64,000 nucleotides of DNA, from positions 62,001 through 126,000 of the forward strand of contig JBDWQJ010000008.1 in the NCBI GenBank assembly GCA_039986595.1. The letters run 5' to 3'. Below the pieces are notes generated by a model, which worked only from the letters and a program-made list of their open reading frames with translations, made no database searches and was not told where the DNA came from. This document shows, in pieces, positions 60,229-64,000 of this stretch. How positions within the stretch are numbered: position 1 is the stretch's first letter; the number at the start of each line of letters is the position of its first letter. A program made the position numbers and the translations under genes. Source of the stretch: Lentilitoribacter sp039986595 (GTDB lineage Bacteria; Pseudomonadota; Alphaproteobacteria; Rhizobiales; Rhizobiaceae).

Positions 60229-61488
60229 TTAGTTTGTTGCTGTTGTCGGGTTAACCGAAATGGTAGGCTGAATAGAAGCGCTTTTGTCTTCAGCCTTCAC
60301 ATCTTCAACTACAGGCTTTTTCACAACAGCAGATGCTTTCCAAGTAAAGTCATCAACGCGTCCGCTCTGCGTGACTGGCAACTGACCTGTCTGGATCAAA
60401 TTATCCAAAGGCGATTTTTCCTTAAAAACGCGTGCTTGGTTGTTTCCGCCAAGCAAGTAATCACCGCCATCCAATTCCGGATCAGTAAATGAATAAACCC
60501 GCGTTTTGGTAAGCAATCTTGGATCTTGTACAGGACGATTGGCAAAAGCAGACGCAGGCGCATCACGATAAAGATTTGCCAAAACACTATTGCCTACGGA
60601 TAAGAAACGGCTTGCTGGCTTCTCAACATAAAACGCTAGTTTGCGTTTACCTGCTTTAGTGAGGTTAATGCCATCAGACGAGCGCAACCGAACTTGTTGT
60701 CCGTTAATATCGGAACCTGTGTAAACAAATTTGCCGTTTTCATCGACAAAACCTTCCCAGATATCGACAAACGTTCCACCAGCCTTTTCAATTGCATCAC
60801 GGTAGATACCGTTAAATGCAAGAATATCTCGCGTCATTTTGGTGTATTTAAACGACGGCACACCGACCCAAAGCACAGGCACATTTTGCGAACGCAGAAC
60901 TTGCGCCAAATTATCAACACGCTTGCGGTATTCAGTCCACCATTCTTCACTGTCAAAATTGAGCCAGTTACCATCAACCTTCATATCCTGGCGGTCACTC
61001 GATCCGATATTAAAAACGATAAGAGAAGGTTTAACCTCTTCAACGACGATCGGGGTTTGGCTCATCCAATCGTAATTATCCGGGCGAGCAATGGTTGATG
61101 ACCCACGCGCTTTTTTGACAATGGCAACATTTGAATTTTTTGCATAAGCAACCTTCAGGCCATCCGCCAAACCAGATGCAATAAAATCGCCGATGACCAA
61201 TACAGTTTGCGCATTTTCCACTTTTGCAACATTGGCAACAGCTACTTTTGGCTTGGTGCTGCGTTTACGTTTTACTGATTTTTTTTTGGTGGATTTCTTG
61301 GTTGCCTTTTTCCGATTACCAAAGATAACTTGGAAGATATTTTTCTTCTTTTTAACTTTGACTATCTTGGTCTCAGCTTGCGCTGAAGAAACAAAAAGAT
61401 CAGGACCAAAAGATGTTGTCACCATCGAAAGGGCAACAAGAACAGCAAGGACAAAAGCAAAAGATTTTAATCCGAATTTCACGACCAA
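60229..61488 (-). CDS. DUF459 (SGNH-like) periplasmic protein
   Basis: 419 residues. A signal peptide (FALVLAVLVALSMVTT region) is followed by a Lys/Arg-rich stretch (about 45-75, KVKKKKNIFQVIFGNRKKATKKSTKKKSV in part). The DUF459 domain (about 90-320) has VLVIGDFIASGLADGL, FNIGSSDRQDM, VLWVGVPSFKYTKM and DGINLTKAGKRKLAFYVEK. The SGNH blocks are recognisable but the usual Ser of GDS is Phe and the usual His of DxxH is Asn, so hydrolase activity is doubtful. Located 19 nt past the transglycosylase stop, suggesting a murein or envelope role. Confidence 0.85.
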   Translation of the reverse strand: MVVKFGLKSFAFVLAVLVALSMVTTSFGPDLFVSSAQAETKIVKVKKKKNIFQVIFGNRKKATKKSTKKKSVKRKRSTKPKVAVANVAKVENAQTVLVIGDFIASGLADGLKVAYAKNSNVAIVKKARGSSTIARPDNYDWMSQTPIVVEEVKPSLIVFNIGSSDRQDMKVDGNWLNFDSEEWWTEYRKRVDNLAQVLRSQNVPVLWVGVPSFKYTKMTRDILAFNGIYRDAIEKAGGTFVDIWEGFVDENGKFVYTGSDINGQQVRLRSSDGINLTKAGKRKLAFYVEKPASRFLSVGNSVLANLYRDAPASAFANRPVQDPRLLTKTRVYSFTDPELDGGDYLLGGNNQARVFKEKSPLDNLIQTGQLPVTQSGRVDDFTWKASAVVKKPVVEDVKAEDKSASIQPTISVNPTTATN

Positions 61489-61507
61489 TTTTCCAAAATT
61501 TGTTTAG

Positions 61508-62761
61508 CTATCTAATTCTAGCAGCTTTCTTAACAGCTTTTAACAGGTTTTGCGATGGTTTTTCGTCAACAGTTAAACCGTATTTTTTCTGAAATTTAGC
61601 AATTGACGCACGAGAGCCTGATCCAATATTTCCATCAAACTCGCCCTTGTAGTAACCAAGTTTAGCTAACCCCTTCTGCAACAACACTTTTTCATCAACA
61701 TTAAGCGCCCCAGGAGGCAGCGGCCAACGCTGCACCATGCCAGGATATCCAGCTAATCGATCAGCGAGCAACCCCACTGATAGAGCATATGAATTAGCGT
61801 TGTTGTACTTTTTAATCACAAAGAAGTTACGCATCATCAAAAATGCAGGTCCGTTAGCACCTGCAAGAAACTTTAGTTCTGCGCGGCGTCCAGTGCCACG
61901 AAATTTCTTGCCATTCGGGCGTTTAAAGCCAAGCTTTGCCCATTGCGCTAAAGTTTTGGTCTGGCCATTATACTTAAAACCAGATCGTGGCGATTTTGCC
62001 TCATAGCCCCATGTTTCACCGCGGCGCCATCCATTTTTGACTAATAGATTTGCAGCCGTTGCCAATGCATCAGGTACTGAACGCCAGATATCTTTTTTAC
62101 CATCGCCATCGGCGTCAATTGCATATAGATCATAACTTGTCGGAATGAATTGCGTATGACCAAGCGCACCTGCCCAAGACCCGTACATATCACTTGGCTG
62201 TACTTCACCCTTTTGAATAATCTTCAACGCTGAAACCAATTGAGCACGCGCATATTTCGAACGTTTCCGATCGGCATAGGCTAATGTTGCGAGCGCATGG
62301 GGCGCATTAAACAGCTTTGAGCGGTCTTTAAAAATTGCACCATAATTGCTTTCAACTGACCATAATGCCAACAAAACATGACGATCAACACCAAAATGAT
62401 CTTCTAAAGCTTTCAACACCGATGCATTTTGTTTCTTTTTCTTAGCACCCTCACCCAGCGTATATGGGTTAACTTTCGCATCGATATAATCCCATAATTT
62501 AGTTCGAAATTCAGGCTGGTAACGCGCGCGTTCCAACACCCGGGGGTCGGGTGAATTAATGCCCTTGAAAACCTTATTATAGGTTGATTTGGTAATCCCG
62601 CTTTTGGCGGCAGTTGCGTAAAAACCATTGATCCAATTGCGAAATTTCGTATCCGCAGATACTGAACCCATAGTGATCGCAAATGATACGATTATATAAA
62701 AAAACGTCTTCCAGATGAGCTGAAGTGTCATTGTCTTAAATCTCGCCGTATTGAATTTCAT
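61508..62761 (-). CDS. Lytic murein transglycosylase (MltB-like, TIGR02283)
   Basis: 417 residues from ATG 62761. A later ATG (62731) just before the signal peptide is also possible. A signal sequence ends at VSA. The MltB-type domain follows: FRNWINGFYATAAKSGI, ALWSVESNYGAIFKD with the catalytic Glu, RAQLVSALKIIQKGE and SWAGALGHTQFIPTSY. A C-terminal peptidoglycan-binding domain (LLQKGLAKLGYYKGEFDG, SRASIAKFQKKYGL) ends it. It cleaves the glycan strand to 1,6-anhydro products. The DUF459 gene follows, 19 nt after its stop. Confidence 0.93.
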   Translation of the reverse strand: MKFNTARFKTMTLQLIWKTFFYIIVSFAITMGSVSADTKFRNWINGFYATAAKSGITKSTYNKVFKGINSPDPRVLERARYQPEFRTKLWDYIDAKVNPYTLGEGAKKKKQNASVLKALEDHFGVDRHVLLALWSVESNYGAIFKDRSKLFNAPHALATLAYADRKRSKYARAQLVSALKIIQKGEVQPSDMYGSWAGALGHTQFIPTSYDLYAIDADGDGKKDIWRSVPDALATAANLLVKNGWRRGETWGYEAKSPRSGFKYNGQTKTLAQWAKLGFKRPNGKKFRGTGRRAELKFLAGANGPAFLMMRNFFVIKKYNNANSYALSVGLLADRLAGYPGMVQRWPLPPGALNVDEKVLLQKGLAKLGYYKGEFDGNIGSGSRASIAKFQKKYGLTVDEKPSQNLLKAVKKAARIR

Positions 62762-62917
62762 TTCGTTAAGTTCAATTTGTACTGGCAAAAGAATCAAATT
62801 AAGTTAATTTTTACCATAAATATGAGCAAAACAAAGGCATTGCGAAATCATTAGGATTTAACGGTTATCAATCGGCCACCAAATAATATTCCCATTCATG
62901 AAGAGTAGGACAGGAAG

Positions 62918-63796
62918 ATGACAAGTTCCAAAAAAGTAAGAAAAGCCGTTTTGCCCGTTGCAGGTCTCGGCACTAGATTTCTCCCCGGCACAAAAGCCGT
63001 TCCCAAGGAAATGCTAAATATCGTCGATAAACCCGTTGTTCAATACGTGGTTGAAGAAGCAATGGCTGCCGGCATCGAGCACATTGTTTTCGTCACCGGA
63101 CGCAACAAGGCGGTGATTGAAGATCATTTCGATATTCAATATGAGTTGAACGACACGCTTAGAAATCGCGGTAAGAATGCTGAGCTTGAAATGCTCAATT
63201 CTATGTTGCCAAAAGCAGGCGCGACAAGCTTTACACGTCAGCAAGAACCTCTTGGCCTTGGACATGCTGTATGGTGTGCACGCGATATCATTGGTGATGA
63301 ACCCTTTGCATTATTGCTCCCAGACATGGTGATGCAAGACAAGCAAGGATGCCTATCAGGCATGATGGACCTTTATAACAAAACAGGCGGCAACGTAATT
63401 TCTGTTGAAGAAGTTGCTATGGAAGACGCCCATAAATATGGTGTTGTTGGCGTTGGTGAAGAACTTGATGGCGGATTTGAAATCACCGGAATGGTCGAAA
63501 AACCAGCGCGAGGTTCTGAACCATCAAACCTCTTCATTAACGGCAGATACATTTTACAGCCAGATATTTTTGATATTTTGGAAACGCAAGAACGCGGTGC
63601 TGGTAACGAAATTCAGATCACAGATGCCATGCTAAAACTAGCGGATCAGCAAAAATTCTCTGGTTACCGCTTTAATGGCAACACATATGATTGCGGCACC
63701 AAACAAGGATTTATCCTCGCCAATGTTGCTTATGCTATGGAGCGAGATGATATTCGCGATAGCGTACAAGGCGATATTCGCAAACTCGTCGGATAA
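62918..63796 (+). CDS. galU: UTP-glucose-1-phosphate uridylyltransferase
   Basis: 292 residues. The nucleotidyltransferase signature AVLPVAGLGTRFLPGTKAVPKEML (about 10-33) is followed by PLGLGHAVWCARDIIGDEPFALLLPD, EVAMEDAHKYGVVG and NTYDCGTKQGFI. It makes UDP-glucose for polysaccharide, lipid and trehalose pathways. The AGGAAG ribosome site lies 5 nt before the ATG. Confidence 0.97.
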   Translation: MTSSKKVRKAVLPVAGLGTRFLPGTKAVPKEMLNIVDKPVVQYVVEEAMAAGIEHIVFVTGRNKAVIEDHFDIQYELNDTLRNRGKNAELEMLNSMLPKAGATSFTRQQEPLGLGHAVWCARDIIGDEPFALLLPDMVMQDKQGCLSGMMDLYNKTGGNVISVEEVAMEDAHKYGVVGVGEELDGGFEITGMVEKPARGSEPSNLFINGRYILQPDIFDILETQERGAGNEIQITDAMLKLADQQKFSGYRFNGNTYDCGTKQGFILANVAYAMERDDIRDSVQGDIRKLVG

Positions 63797-63813
63797 TAAA
63801 TCAAAACACATTG

Positions 63814-63835
63814 AGCCAGAGGGTTACCTCTGGCT
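63814..63835. terminator. Hairpin between galU and the HisN-type gene
   Basis: AGCCAGAGG and CCTCTGGCT are perfect 9-bp arms around GTTA, ending at the stop codon of the minus-strand gene. The flanks are AT-rich but without a clean T tract. It probably terminates both converging transcripts. Confidence 0.6.
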
Positions 63836-64000
63836 TAACGGTTTAAAACTTCCAGCGCTTTAGCGTGTAATTCTGGCGTTGCAGCTGCTAAACAATCGCC
63901 ACCCATCTCAGGCCGGCCACCATCCCATTTCGTCACCACGCCACCTGCATTTTCAACGACAGAAATCAAGCCGCCAATATCGTATGGCTTTAAATCAGAT
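63835..64000 (-). CDS. hisN: Histidinol-phosphatase of the IMPase family (HisN-like), C-terminal part
   Basis: Only the last 55 codons are present; the rest lies beyond the window. They read SDLKPYDIGGLISVVENAGG, then TKWDGGRPEMGGDCLAA, and end ALEVLNR. The DLKPYDIGGLI motif holds the C-terminal metal-binding Asp of IMPase-type phosphatases. Replacement of the common WD by PYD is typical of the HisN branch that removes phosphate from histidinol phosphate. It could also be another IMPase paralogue. Confidence 0.75.
   Translation of the reverse strand, partial: SDLKPYDIGGLISVVENAGGVVTKWDGGRPEMGGDCLAAATPELHAKALEVLNR

Noticed and set aside
1..64000. Search for tRNA, rRNA, insertion sequences, prophage or integrase genes
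   Set aside because: None recognised by eye on either strand; a covariance or profile search could still find a missed tRNA.

Overview
The window reads as chromosomal backbone of a low-GC (AT-rich) alphaproteobacterium of the Hyphomicrobiales (Rhizobiales). Reasons: the tol-pal/ybgC/ruvBAC/yebC order, the tkt-gap-pgk-fba glycolytic block, zapA-6S RNA-5-formyltetrahydrofolate cyclo-ligase, class I aldolase, DUF1036/DUF1244/GapR, RcdA, a Brucella-type Omp10 lipoprotein and a cysteine-free L31. I see no rRNA, tRNA, CRISPR array, insertion sequence or phage gene. The species cannot be named from the window.

Layout. 1-5039 (minus): Tol-Pal envelope system (tolQ, tolR, tolA, tolB, pal, a DUF1801 gene, start of cpoB). 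5281-10425 (minus): ybgC, ruvBAC, yebC, a YmdB-like phosphodiesterase and the folate cyclo-ligase, followed on the upstream side by 6S RNA, zapA and a DUF4164 gene. 11695-18554 (plus): tkt, gap, pgk and fba, with an inverted cytochrome P450 between pgk and fba. 18626-20792: quinone oxidoreductase, a candidate small RNA, rcdA, rpmE. 21015-28312: ABC exporter, a MotA/OmpA-like pair, suhB, efp, a Sel1-repeat protein and a ThiE-like protein. 28424-36697: TSUP permease, ArsR regulator, two DUF465 proteins, purEK, rpmJ, a TPR protein, hydrolase, pyk-DUF1036, DUF1244, gapR. 36730-49489: DUF882 peptidase, a degenerate NtrC-type regulator, pepF, omp10, 5'-nucleotidase, hemH, SPFH/NfeD pair, beta-barrel protein, lysophospholipase. 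49617-53223: Hsp20 with a sigma-32 promoter and a ROSE-like leader, then a four-gene minus-strand operon DUF2282-DUF692-DUF2063-DoxX. 53658-60170: gltB, a YbjQ protein and gltD behind a highly structured leader. 60229-64000: DUF459 protein, lytic transglycosylase, galU and the end of a HisN-type phosphatase.

Most notable is 50349-53223, a complete bufferin-type (gig-like) RiPP operon: a secreted four-cysteine precursor (DUF2282), an MNIO enzyme (DUF692), its partner (DUF2063) and a DoxX membrane protein. It has a sigma-70-like promoter, a leader of about 180 nt, and no SigF/NrsF regulator in the window. Back to back with it, the gltB upstream region (53275-53657) has an extended -10 promoter and a nested set of inverted repeats that folds as a three-way junction. 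Other signals not explained by coding are the sRNA at 19727-19804 with an anti-Shine-Dalgarno loop, CtrA-like boxes before rcdA and the MotA/OmpA pair, a triplicated tolA 3' end, an attenuator-like hairpin before rpmJ, and the loss of ATPase and sigma-54 contact motifs in the NtrC-like regulator.
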